From Nephromyces sp. MM_2019 (Eukaryota; Apicomplexa; Aconoidasida; Nephromycida): a stretch of DNA of 25,310 bases. The notes beneath the pieces were generated by a model. It was not told the DNA's origin. It saw only the letters and a program-made list of their open reading frames with translations, and did no database searches. Of the stretch, positions 1 through 11,980 are shown in pieces; the stretch's first letter is position 1, and every line of letters begins with the position of its first letter. The position numbers were made by a program, and so were the translations under genes. The DNA is taken from positions 1 to 25,310 of the forward strand of contig JADHZB010000283.1 in the NCBI GenBank assembly GCA_015657535.1, read 5' to 3'.

Positions 1-1723
1 ATCAACAATCCCACAGGATTTGATATCAACCACAACCAATTATGCTATGAAGGGTCATTACATCCTGGGTATAGCCTCAAAAGAAGTTGATAGTTTTGAT
101 GGCATGGACCGTGAAATGGCTGAAAGTGATTTAAATTTCATTGGGTTGCTACATTTCAAGAATGAACTAAAGGAAGACACTCCTGAAGTTTTAGAGCACA
201 TAAAAGAAGGAAATATAAGATGTGTTATGATAACTGGTGATAACATTTATACTGCATGCTCAATTGCAAAAGAGAGTGGTTTATCTACTTCGGAACGTTT
301 GATCCTTGGTGATGTCCCAGATAATACAAATGTTGTTGTATGGCGTGATATTAGCAATTTGGAAGAGGTCTCACTACTAAATATTCTTGAAAGCTCTCCG
401 GATGGCTCAGTCGATTTGGCGGTGACAAACAAAGCTTTTGATATTTTAAGAAGAACTCCTTGTGATCATTTCCTTAACCTTATGGGCTACTCAAAGGATT
501 TCAAAAGAGTCACCCAGGATGGAAGAAGTGATAAGGACACTATGCGTTATTTATTAAAATACACTAGAATATTTGCTCGTATGAAACCTGATCATAAAGT
601 TGAGGCTGTTCGTATGAATATGGAAGAGGGTGTAACTGGTATGTGCGGTGATGGTGCTAATGATGCGGCAGCCCTTCGACTTGCTCACTGTGGCATTGCA
701 ATTGCAACTGGTGGCGGGAACGCTACTATTGTAGCTCCTTTCAGTTCATCAAGTCACTCCTTGAAAGTTGTCACTGACATAATACGCTATGGTAGAGGCT
801 CTCTTGCATCAGCCTTTGCTGGATATAAACGTTTAATTATGGCTGGTCAAACCATCATAATTTTAAAGCTCTTTATGTATCAATATGCGGTTCAGATATC
901 CGAGGTCACATGGATCTTTATTGATGGTTTGATTAATGTTGGATTATCTTTAGCAATGCTTCAAAGCAAACCTGCTTCCAGATTGACTCCAACACGACCT
1001 ACCTCATCCCTTTTAGGAAAAGAAGTGATTTCTTCTATTTTTCTCCAAATCCTAGTAGCTTTTAGCGCCTTCATTACAGCATTCATTTTATTATACAAGC
1101 AAGAATTCTTCGCTTGCAAGAATTTTGACGCATCACTTGCTGATTTGACTAAATGGTGGACAATGGGAGACAATTACGAATCTTCTATACTTTCCATCTT
1201 GACTCTTTTTATAATTATAAACCAAGCATTTGTTTTCAATATTGGATTTGAATATCGCAAATGGTGGTTTCGTAACTACTACCTTTTGATCTTATGGGCT
1301 ATATTCATGACTCTATTTTTAATTGTTCTTTTTGATCAACCTTCGCTGTTACCCTGTTTATTTCGTATAAATTGTGGTGACAAGTCTCTTTTAGAGCGCT
1401 GGGATGAACTTGGAAATATTTTCATTGGTGATAATGTACCCCTCGCACCTCCAGGATGCCCTTGTAATAGACAAATTGGTTATGAGGATACACCGAATTA
1501 CAGTTGTGAAAATGAATATATTGCTTGTTCTAATTCTCAGTACAACTCAGTCTTTCATCACACAATTTTCCCTATGTCTTTTAGGCTAATCATATTTACA
1601 ATTATGATTTCTAGCTTTGTTTTGAGTTTGTTTTGTGAATGGTTTGTTATTTATGGGCCCGTGCGCTTATTTCTTAGAAAGCAAAAATACAAAAGGCAGC
1701 AAAATCTCACTATAACAACTTGA
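1..1723 (+). CDS. P5B-type ATPase, 3' part of gene (partial at left edge)
   Basis: C-terminal part of a P-type ATPase of the P5B group (ATP13A family, polyspecific cation/polyamine pumps of endomembranes). The frame is open from base 2 to the TGA at 1721-1723 with no intron, and the first codons already align with the paralogue at 3255-9754, so the start lies outside the window. Visible in order: end of the nucleotide-binding domain; MITGDN hinge near 226-243; FARMKPDHK near 571-597; GDGAND at 647-664; the P5 hallmark APFSS near 736; then about six membrane helices with TRPTSSLL between two of them. A long Cys-rich loop (NCGD, APPGCPC) precedes the last helix, and the protein ends in a basic tail. 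The phosphorylation site DKTGT is outside the window. Substrate unknown. It converges with its paralogue across a 1.5 kb spacer and is very similar to it, indicating local duplication. Confidence 0.95.
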   Translation, partial: STIPQDLISTTTNYAMKGHYILGIASKEVDSFDGMDREMAESDLNFIGLLHFKNELKEDTPEVLEHIKEGNIRCVMITGDNIYTACSIAKESGLSTSERLILGDVPDNTNVVVWRDISNLEEVSLLNILESSPDGSVDLAVTNKAFDILRRTPCDHFLNLMGYSKDFKRVTQDGRSDKDTMRYLLKYTRIFARMKPDHKVEAVRMNMEEGVTGMCGDGANDAAALRLAHCGIAIATGGGNATIVAPFSSSSHSLKVVTDIIRYGRGSLASAFAGYKRLIMAGQTIIILKLFMYQYAVQISEVTWIFIDGLINVGLSLAMLQSKPASRLTPTRPTSSLLGKEVISSIFLQILVAFSAFITAFILLYKQEFFACKNFDASLADLTKWWTMGDNYESSILSILTLFIIINQAFVFNIGFEYRKWWFRNYYLLILWAIFMTLFLIVLFDQPSLLPCLFRINCGDKSLLERWDELGNIFIGDNVPLAPPGCPCNRQIGYEDTPNYSCENEYIACSNSQYNSVFHHTIFPMSFRLIIFTIMISSFVLSLFCEWFVIYGPVRLFLRKQKYKRQQNLTITT

Positions 1724-3254
1724 ATTTTTTCATTCACATCGTTAGATTCTTTTTTTAATTATTTTCTTTCTATTAAATAAATTTTAGAAAATAGTCTTAC
1801 TCAATTTCACCATTTACAAAATCTTATATTTTATATATTCTTGTCTTTATACTTATTGTAGTTTTTATCTATCTTAATCTAAATTTTGTTAAACATGATA
1901 AATAATTCTAGATGTGAACTTTTTTTCTATTTTAAATTTTGTAATTAAAACATTTTCAATTTACATTCTTATTAAAAATTTTAAGGTAAAAAATTTGTTA
2001 TAAAATAAATAATAAAATTCAAAAGATGATAAAACATACTTTTTAATCAACCTATCGAAATATGATCAATAATTTCTTCGCAACCCTTCATACTTATCTT
2101 TCTTGATATTCGATGTAATTAATCATCTAATATACAATATCTTTAAGTATACAATTGAAAATCATGAAATTGTTTATAATTTAATTTTTTGCTACATTTG
2201 ATTTAAAAATCAAATAGTACTTACTACTCATAATTGTTTATCTAGCTAATATAAAAGGAATAGAGAAGTTCATATCCCTATCAAGCTTTATTACAATAAT
2301 TTTAATATTCTTATAGGTTGATATGAGTTAAATTTCTAAGTTAAGTACATTTCAATTCACTAACTAGATTTATACATTAAATCATAAAGGCTGGTCGTTT
2401 CATGCTTATATTGGTAGCTTTAAAGTCAAAATAACTTTTAGCTGCTTGTCAAAGGCACTTAAGCACATTCCTTATGAAATATACTCACCAATTTCTAAAA
2501 TTCAAAACTTTATGAAAAAAGTATTTATCACTTTTAATTCTTTTATAAAAAGTTATCATTATTTTAAATTGTGTTTATTATTCTATTTGCTTTTTATGCA
2601 TAGCAAATCTGTAAATGTGCTTAACACAGTTGTTAGGCATGCATAATATCGATCTCTGAGGAATTTATATATATAATTATGTTATTTAAATACTGGCAGT
2701 ATTAAAAATAAGTATATTACTAGTTAACTATTGTTGCATTAACTTATACAGATGTTTTTTCAAAGTAGTTAGTATTCGTTGTTTTTTAGAAAAAATTTCT
2801 ATTTAGTAGGATATATTTTGAAAATAAAGGTTTGAGTAACAGGATAATTTATTGTAGATTTATCAAGATTATATATATATATAGGCAAGAATATTCAAAG
2901 CTAAAAAAAATAATGTGTGATAAAACAAATGTTCTATACTTGTTTATCTAAGCTCCTAAGAGGCTTTTATAAAAGAATTTCTTTATTTTAAAAGATTTTT
3001 AAAAGTTAAAAAATCAATTATAAAACAACTCTATAGTATAACTTATCATTAACCAAATTTATACATACAGATACGGTAATATATAAAAATTAAGATATAA
3101 AAAATTAATATATAAAAAAGAGTTATAAAAAACTAATTATAGAAGGTAATAGAAATAGGACTATATCTAAACTCTAGAGATAATATATTTAATAAAAGAC
3201 TGACTGATTTACATAAAAAATTATAAAAGCTTCTATAAAAACAAAACATCAACT
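1724..3254. other. AT-rich spacer between convergent ATPase genes
   Basis: This stretch holds the 3' ends of two convergent genes. It is AT-rich with A/T homopolymers and a TA run near 2870-2884. An open frame at 2446-2646 (+) starts with TTG, is AT-driven and has no recognisable domain. I see no supported gene or RNA here. Confidence 0.6.
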
Positions 3255-6200
3255 TTAATTTATCGCTTTTTTGGCTCTTCTCTTCCTCTCCGAGAGGTAT
3301 CTTCTTAAGGGTCCATATATTACAAACCACTCCATAAAAATACTAGCTACAAAATATGCAAAAGCTAATCCTAATACCTCGTAGCGAAAATATCTTGGAA
3401 AAATGTTGTTATGGACACTCTGAAAATACAAGACAGTAAATTTTTAAAAAGCAAAGCACATAGGCACAGGTGAGCTCAAAAACAGCATCCACACAAGCAG
3501 TTACATACATGTTTCAAACACAAAAGAGTGCAAAATTAATTGATATTATTTTTATCATGCTTTTATCTTTTTTATGAGCATTATAAAAAAAATAATTTTA
3601 TAAAACATGAATTTTATAGTATAGAAATTATACGAGTAATTTTATAGTATAGAATTTATACGAGCATAATATCACCGAATTAAAATGTTCAGCTTGGCAA
3701 TCGATATAAGGTTGGTCACATGTATCTACTACAATAAGTTGCTCGGTACATGGGCATCCAGGAGGTGCAAAAACTACAGGTTGTGCAGTTTCAATTATGT
3801 CCAAGTCATTCCATGCATCTATTAATGATTGATCTCCGCAATTTACACGTGTAAAGCATGATATAGGGTTAGGGTCCAAAATCAAAATTAAAATTGTATA
3901 TGCTAAACATATCACAACAGTTATTAATAAATAATAATTTTTGAACCACCAGCTTCGGTATTTATAACTGAGAAACAAAATGATAGTGGTTATAATTATT
4001 ACTTGAGTTGATGGATTTTGGATTAAATTGAAAAGATTGTAATAGTGGATCTAAATTTTTAAAGATATCATTGTAATCATTTACAAAGAAATTTAGAGCG
4101 AGGTATTAGATTAGTATATAAAAATATAAATAGATATCGCAATAACAAATTGCCAAAATATTCGGCGCAATTATAAGACAGTGATATAAATTTGAACTAA
4201 ACCCACCCAAGGTTAAAGATAAAACCTTGAAAAGCGACTAAAAATAATGCAAGAAAACTACATAAGGCAGCTTCATAGTTATCTCCCATAGTCCACCAAA
4301 AATCTGAAATCATAATGATAGTTAAAATAAGATTTTAAAGATGAAAATATGTTTAAATTATTAATAAAGCGCACTTAAATCAGCAAGAGAGGTGTCAAAA
4401 TTATTGCAAGCGAAAAATTCGGCATTAAAAATTAATTGGAATGCGAACCAGAACGTGAGAAATATAACAACAATTTGGCAACCCACTGATGCAAATGTTT
4501 CTGTTGATAAGAGTGAAGAGGTAGGTCTAGTGCTTGCAAGTCTCTTGGCAGGCTTGCTAGAAAGCATAGTTAATGATAGCCCAATGTTGAAAACTCTATT
4601 AAAATATGTTTAATCAGTCATTACAATTAATATTATTAAGTATGATTTAGGTATATATTGTCTATCAGTCTTTACTAAAACTTTGTTATTGATCATGCAA
4701 AAATATTTTCACATTTATAACTTACAAATCTAACATTATCCAAGAAACTTCAGATATTTGGAGAGAAAAGTGATACAGAAATAATTTGAGAATTATAGTG
4801 GTCTGACCAGCTACAATCATACGTTTGTAAATTGAAAAAGCTGACGCAAGAGTACCACGGCCATATCTAATTATATCTACAACAACTGACAAAGAGTGAC
4901 TAGGTGAGCTAAAGGGAGCGACAATGGTTGCATTACTACCACCAGTTGCAATGGCAATACCACAATGGGCAAGTCTAAGAGCAGCTGCATCATTAGCACC
5001 ATCACCACACATTCCGGTAATACCTAAATACATTTGCATACGAACTGCCTTAACTTTGTGATCAGGTTTCATACGTGCAAAAACAACAGTGTATTTTAGT
5101 AAGTAACGCATAGCATCGAGTTCACTCTCATAAGAATCTGAATTCTTGCTGTATTGTTGCAAAATCGTACTTTTATTCTTTCTTAGAAAATCAAAAGATT
5201 TATAAGTAACCGCTTGCTCGGCAGCTCCCGATTTGAACAATTCCATCGCCTCGTCAAAAGATATTTCCTTTTGTGTGTTGAAATCAAACCAGCTGAGTCT
5301 ATTAGAAGAATTGAAATCACACACGACGAGTTTTCCGCTTGCTATACCACATTCTTCCGCAATACTGCAAGCGGTATAGATGTTATCTCCTGTAATCATT
5401 GAACAATTTATATTTCCTTGTTTTAAGTGCTCTATAACATCTTTTGTATCTTCTTTTAAGTGATTTTTGAAGTGAAAGAATCCAAGGAAGGTGAAATCTC
5501 TTTCAATCTCAGAACGATCTATTTCTGTGTAATCAAAACCATCAGCTAGTTCTTTGAAAGCGATGCCTAATACATAATGCCCTTGCATGGCATATCTAGT
5601 GTTAAACTCCGCTAAATTTGGTACCAGACTATTGGGGTTTGAATTGGCATGAACATTTTCGAAACTACCTTTGGTGAAAAGGTATGTTTTATTAGTAGAC
5701 ATGTCTTGAACAACAACAGACATCATCATAGTATCTCGGCTAAATTCAAATCTGCAGTAAATTGATAAATTGCATTGTTATTTAATTTGAAATTTACTTG
5801 AGTATCTAGAGGATCTAGATTGTATCTAAATTATAAACTTATTGTCTCTAGTGATTGATTACCTTTTCAAGATTTTCAATTCTGATTGATCCTCAGAGTC
5901 TTTGATTAAAGTTGTTTCCTTTTCATGTTTTATTATTTTAAAATTTGAATTCTCGAACATAGCTACATCAACTTCATTTCCGACAAGTTCAACTTTACCA
6001 TCTTCTTTGGTAAGATTATCTAATTCATGACAACTACCCATTAGGTATCTAAGTACTTTGGGCATTGATTTTGTACCCTGTTGAAATTTAATATTTTCTT
6101 GGCGGTCTATTTCAGAGTAGCCAAAATATTCCATTCCTTGTTTAGTAAGTGTACCCGTTTTATCAAAACAAAATATCTTAACTTTGGCGGCAACAAAAGA

Positions 6201-9200
6201 TCTGATATTTGGAAAATCATCAATTATTTAATCTTAGTTTAAGTACACTCATCTATAGACTAATAAATTCAATCTAAATGTAGCTTAATACATATTTGGG
6301 CACTACTAACCTACTAATTTCGATGCATTCAATGCGTCTTTTCTTCAAATCAGCAGCACATCGTGCTTGTGCAGTTGTGAACATTGCAGTAATTAGAGGA
6401 TTTAATGCATGTGATAAAGTGAAGATACCATAGTATATAGCCATAGCAACCCAAAACATTAGGTATCCTACTATTAGCATAAAGATCAACCCAAAGGCAA
6501 ACAAGATCATGAAAACCGTAGCAAAATCGTCATCAAATTTGAAACGAAGTCTTGGGGGAAACAACATAGATAACAAGAGTCCACCTTGTCTTGTGTTTAT
6601 GCCAGTTGATAGGACTAATGCTGTCGTGTAACCCTCAGGGCCATGGGATACAGATTCAACCTTAGTGCCACTTAAAAGTGTATATTTCATATCTTCAGTT
6701 GAATGCCCAAATGGCTGATTTGTGTTGGATAAACTGACTTTGGGTACAGGAGCAGGTTCACCAGTTAACGAACTCTCGTTCATAACAACTCTTCCTGAAG
6801 TCAGTACATTATCTGATACTATTAAGTCGCCGGTATTTAATTTGATGAGATCTCCTGGTGCTAAGAAATGACTTGACAAAGAAACCCACTTTCCATCTCT
6901 CTGTTTATATATAATATGTATAAATTGTTGTGAAGGTTCTATTGCTTGTGTGTGTTGGGATTAGGTCATGTAAATAAACTAATGTAAAGGACATACCTTT
7001 ACAATCACATCAGTATGCTGATCAGATAATTCAACCAAAGCCCTTTGAGATGAACGTTTCACTACAATACCAGTGATGGCAGCAAATGCTACAACTGCAG
7101 TAAGTCCTATAGCAGGGACCCAATAAAAATTAAAATACCAAACCCACAAGAATATAAATTGATATAAATAGAACAAATTAAATAGTTCATTCCAAATAGA
7201 GAGGGAGAGAGGATCTACAGAATAATTTATCTTGTTTTCACCAACTGTCATTAGTCTTTCATAAGCTTCTCTCGAGGTTAATCCAGCCAAGCTCTAATGA
7301 TAAACAAGACAAGAATAAATTATTAATTAGCGTGTTATAAATTGTTTATGTCTATGTATATTAATATTCAGTAATATCAGGTATTTACCTTAGTATATAG
7401 ATCTGCCTTAGTTTTGCCAACAGTAATTTCCTTGACTTTGAATTCTGCGTCATCGTTGTCATATACATATTTTATGCATCTGAATATGAAATATTTTTCT
7501 CCAGCATTTCCTCTTAAAACAGCACAAATATCTATATCTTTTTGACTCTTGAAATATTTGGACATAAAATTCTCTATGCTTTTAAATAGTAAAGATAATT
7601 TAGAATCTTTTCCTTCTATTCTAATATCTGGTTCCTTATCTTTAGAGCATTCTACATGTGTGGCATTACCAAGATGGCAACGTAAAAAATAAAAAAAGTA
7701 CACTTGCTTATAAAACAGAACAACAAATATCCACCAAATTCCGCATATAAAAAAGTTAGCGCATAGAAAAGCATAAATTTGAGTCATTCCAGCAGTGTTT
7801 GTTTCGTAAGGCCAAAATGGAGCATTAGCAACAGTATTTCGAGTACTAAAAAGACATCCAGAAGCACAAGAAAATCCTATATATATATATTAATTAAATT
7901 AATTCGTGTAATATAGATAATGTACACAAAATTATATGCACCTGTTCTCCACATGTAAATGTTTTCAGAGTTGTCACAAAACTCATTGACTTCTGCTGGG
8001 CATAGAGTTTTGTACCAAAAGCCATAGACATCTATTACTAAGCTGTCAAGATTATAGATAAAAATAATCAGCTAGGGAATTAGGGATATATTATTTTATA
8101 GCTCATAGGAGTAAGATATATATAACCAGATTAAATTTATTAATAATGTATATATATAAATGTAGTAGAAATGAACCTAAATATATATGAATGAATTATT
8201 CGTTATAAATGACAAGAGTAATCAATTTATCAAAATCTGTATAATACAAATCTTCTTACAAGAAAAATACGATGTGAAATGTCCATGCCATCAACCAAAA
8301 TGAAAGCCATGCAATAGTACCAGCCCAGCTTGTTTTGATACCCGCTTGCTTAATACGATGTATTTCATCTACTTCATATTTAGAACCATCTTGCATGGCA
8401 TCGAACATAGACTGTTATTAAAAATTAATTAAATGTGATATGCTACTGAAACAGAGTAAATGCTTAAACTTGCGTGTAGGACTTACAGTGCCTTCCCTAG
8501 TAAGATTGTTACCACCTGCACTCTTTTCGGATAGTAACGATTTTTCACTTGCTGTGAGATATGTATAGTTTTGTCAGGTATATTCAATGATATGTTACTG
8601 TGTTAAAAACAATTGTTTTTAATAAAGGTTCATTTTTACGAGTGCAAAATAATATATATATATAACATATTTGAGTTCCAAATGATTTTTAACTAAATTA
8701 TTTAACTAGTTTAGAAAAGTGAATACTATACTATCATTACCTTTTTTATATACCGAATAAAATATATTGGCAACAGCACCAAATATAAAAACAGCGTAAA
8801 CTAGTACAAAACCTATGTTCTGTTATAAAAGCATTGTGTGTGTTTTGTTGTTTTTGAAAAAATAATCGAACATACTAGGAAGTTATATGGTGGATTGTCG
8901 ATTGGGCATTGTAAGAAACCACTGTCGTGTGTTATTAAGTCAGAATTAATAACGTGATTATGCATTTCTGCGATATGTCTTTCAACATCATTGCTTCCAA
9001 TTAGATTAGCGTAACAGTTGCCCATTGTAACGACCTGGTCCATATCTTCTCCTTTGTAATAGTGTTCAATGTCAACCTTAAAAAACCAAATTTACATTCA
9101 TAATTTTAGGATACCGGTAGTCGCCTAATAAATTTACCGTTTCATATCCTGATTGCCATTTGCAGGGACGGTACGAGTTTTGTATCTTTCTTACGTACCT

Positions 9201-9754
9201 AATACTGTCTTCACAGTTGAAGGGATTCTTATACCTTATTATGTTATCTTCGTTTTCACAGTAGAGATCACCTATTATCATATAATTACATTGTCAATGG
9301 CATTCCTTTATAAGTTAGATTAGACTACTACCTGTTCCATCACCCTTTACTTCATAACCAGATGGACATGATCTACATACACCATCAGGAAATAGATATT
9401 CTCCATCAAAACATCGGGCAAAATTGAGCTGAACACACTGTTCTTCAATTTCAGCTTGTGACATAGACACAAACGAAGAACCATCTTTGTTGGTATTAAT
9501 GTTTATTCCAAAAGTTGGACAAGATTGTTTCACAGTTGGTCTTAAATCGGAACATAATTGACCATCATAATTGTATTGATTTGCTGTAATTTTAGAATAT
9601 TTCTTGTTAATTAACCAAACTTTCTTTTAAATTTGATTGAACTAAACTTACGTGTGTAAAACCTCGGTAAATATGGGATAGAAGATAAAGATTGTTGTAT
9701 ATTAGACAACACAACTAACAAGGATAAAACTATCCAAATGAGCAAATTTTCCAT
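3255..9754 (-). CDS. P5B-type ATPase with secreted Cys-rich N-terminal domain, 17 exons
   Basis: Exons in transcript order: 9754-9652, 9583-9332, 9271-9138, 9076-8876, 8819-8741, 8551-8487, 8411-8260, 8042-7942, 7876-7389, 7293-6997, 6900-6311, 6201-5863, 5751-4726, 4595-4375, 4303-4207, 3967-3676, 3419-3255. All introns are GT-AG, 56-256 nt, and the sum is 4602 nt, giving 1533 aa. Domains: signal peptide (1-25); Cys-rich ectodomain with 11 Cys (about 35-230); extra helices near 232-253 and 306-332; TGEP (670-673); M4 with NPLIT at 791-795 where P5B pumps have PPALP; phosphorylated Asp834 in DKTGT; GNEVD..MF; KGSFE (961-965); TGDN (1054-1057); GDGAND (1183-1188); APFSS; C-terminal helices with a Cys-rich loop; basic tail. 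Catalytic residues for phosphorylation are present. Predicted role is an ATP-driven cation or polyamine pump of the endomembrane or surface; substrate unknown. Weakest joins: GTGCGC donor of exon 14 and GTGGGT donor of exon 15, both supported by the paralogue. Confidence 0.92.
3610..3665. repeat. 28-bp tandem duplication in ATPase intron 16
   Basis: Two near-identical 28-bp units (3610-3637 and 3638-3665) begin with the same 17 bases and differ at a few later positions. They lie in the intron at 3420-3675, about 10 nt inside its 5' splice site on the minus strand. Confidence 0.85.
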
Positions 9755-11980
9755 TGAGGACTAAATTTTGCTTAAAAAGAAGATGTTATAGCTAATTTAC
9801 TAACAAGAATTTTCCTAGATAATAATTCTCGAAGATATGTCTTAAATTATGATCAAAATCTTACTTAAGTTATAAATCTCAAATAATAATTTCTTGATAA
9901 AGAGTGGAAATCATTTATCTTCCTAAATTAAACTAATTTTAGATTTTTCGATGTTTTAAGTATAAATAGACAGAAAAAAATAAATATATTATTCCACTTG
10001 TAAAGATTTTAATTGATTTCATAAGTTGTTTTTTTATGATGGAAAACTTTGAATTGGTGTTTATTTCATATTTTTCATGTATTTTGTTACTTAAAAGAAA
10101 GATTTTGATTGAAACACTTGATATATATAAAGCTTGTACCTGTCAAGAAATAATGAAATACGGGGGAAAAAAATATTAAGTGCAGAACATTTGTAAAAAA
10201 GAATAAACTCTAGATAATTCTTTGATTTTAATCTAAAAAACACAGGAGTAGAGATAATCTGAGAAAAATAAAGTGTTTTTACGTTTGGCCTTCTATTCTT
10301 CTTTTAAACTGTCCAACAAGTGCTTAGTTATATGTGAGTTACGCTTACATTTCTAGCTTCTTATTTGATATGTTAAAGAATCCTAGATGCTGGTCAAAAT
10401 TAAACTGAGTTCCACTGATAATTTGGGTCTATAATTTAACATCTGTTCTTGGGTGCAAGTGAATCAATCAATTTTAGTTGTAAATAATTATTAATTTTAT
10501 TGGACAAGTTATGTATGCAAACTTTTTTAATCTTAATCAACTCAATCATAATCGTTTTCATATCTAGCTTTATATACATGACGTGTGTGTAGTGAATTAA
10601 TTTACTCTTAGCAAAATCTTTAAGTGCATGCTATATAAATCTAATTTATTTTAATTGCATTCAATTCAATGAAGCTATGTTGTGTTTTGTGTACGTGTGA
10701 GCTATGCTTCCTCTAGCTTTTTGATTATATCGCTCAAGTACATAGCGTTTGTGGGCTTGTGTAAGCTATTTGAAAAATATCACATGTGTGTACATGTTTA
10801 AGTGAGGCTCTTATTTAGTAACTCAATTCAACATAATGAGGCTTGGGTGTTATTTAAGCATAGTTGAATATATATTGCACCGTGTAATGATAAATTGTTT
10901 AATTTGTGTCATGGTATCAAAGAATTAAGTTTATCATAGTGTTAACTAATTGAAGACATTTTACCTATATATATTTTTTTTTAACAATAGTAATTTTCTT
11001 TTTGAACAGTTAAGTAAATAAAAGTTGCATACGAATGTGTTTATGAACAGTTCTTAAGCTTCTAGTCTTTTAAGACATGAGTACTCTCAATAAAAATTCT
11101 ATATAATACGACATAATTAACTGTTAACTCAACAAAATGAGTGTTCAATTAATACCCTAGTAATTAACTAATACCTAAAAACACTTTGCGTATTCACATT
11201 CTGATTTTGTGCCTATAAACCCAACAGAGCGTAAATCCTTTTTATACTTGACAAAGGTAGTGTGCTTGTAAAATACTATAAAATTATAAAACAACTAAAG
11301 AGTTTGATAACTTTTTCACTTTCTAAAAAACCTTAAGTGATTATATATTTCTGCCTTTGTAAAATGTAGTTTTACATTCATTATTGTATTGAAAATTAAC
11401 ATGAATATAATCTTTGAAATTGTAACTCCTCTAAAATTCCAATGATTTGTTTTAAACCAAATATTTTTTATCACAATTCTACCATCTAAATACAATTTTA
11501 AGCAAACCTAATACGATGTTAACAAGCTATGATGAAGATGTGTATTGTTTAGTTGAATTAAATATAGTTAATACATGATCCCAGGGACAATGTACATGTG
11601 TAATATTGATTTGAGCAAACGTTGATGAAGGAAAACATAGAAGATCTCTTTAATTGAGCTTAAAGCATATATGCTTATAAAATCGAGGTTATGAAACATT
11701 TTGATTATATTCATTTTATCAAAACTATGTGTTCCATAAACATTTTTTAGTTTTAAAAGATATTAAAAAATTGTTATAAATAACACAAAGCTAAACTACC
11801 AACCAACTAGCTACTCTATATATGTAGAATTCCATGATCTTAACACTACTTTTACACGTTTCACCCATGATTTAATTGTTACTATAGATGAGTCTACTAA
11901 AAGTTGAGATAACTTTCGGTTTGTAAGCTCTTAAAAAAAATTCAAGCTGCTGCTACTAACTTGTCTGAAATTTTCTCAGA
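9755..11980. other. 2.2 kb spacer between divergent ATPase and PheRS genes
   Basis: This should hold the promoters of the minus-strand ATPase and the plus-strand PheRS. It is AT-rich throughout; 10560-10860 is relatively rich in GTGTG and GAGCT-like words, but no clear repeat unit or conserved motif can be defined. A 47-codon ATG frame at 10036-10179 (+) has no recognisable features. No RNA gene seen. Confidence 0.5.

Noticed and set aside
2446..2646. 66-codon plus-strand frame in the spacer between the ATPases
   Set aside because: It starts with TTG, is AT-driven, shows no domain, and no splice partners are evident.
3133..3330. 65-codon minus-strand frame
   Set aside because: Out of frame with the last ATPase exon, whose real stop is at 3255-3257.
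4392..4613. 73-codon plus-strand frame
   Set aside because: Antisense to ATPase exon 14, which is supported by the paralogue and by splice phases.
5214..5402. 62-codon plus-strand frame
   Set aside because: Antisense shadow of ATPase exon 13.
8864..8875. tRNA B-box-like word (GTTCGATTA, minus strand)
   Set aside because: It lies at the start of ATPase intron 4 and has no matching A-box or cloverleaf around it.
10036..10179. 47-codon plus-strand ATG frame with a hydrophobic N-terminus
   Set aside because: Such lengths are expected by chance in this base composition; there is no other support.
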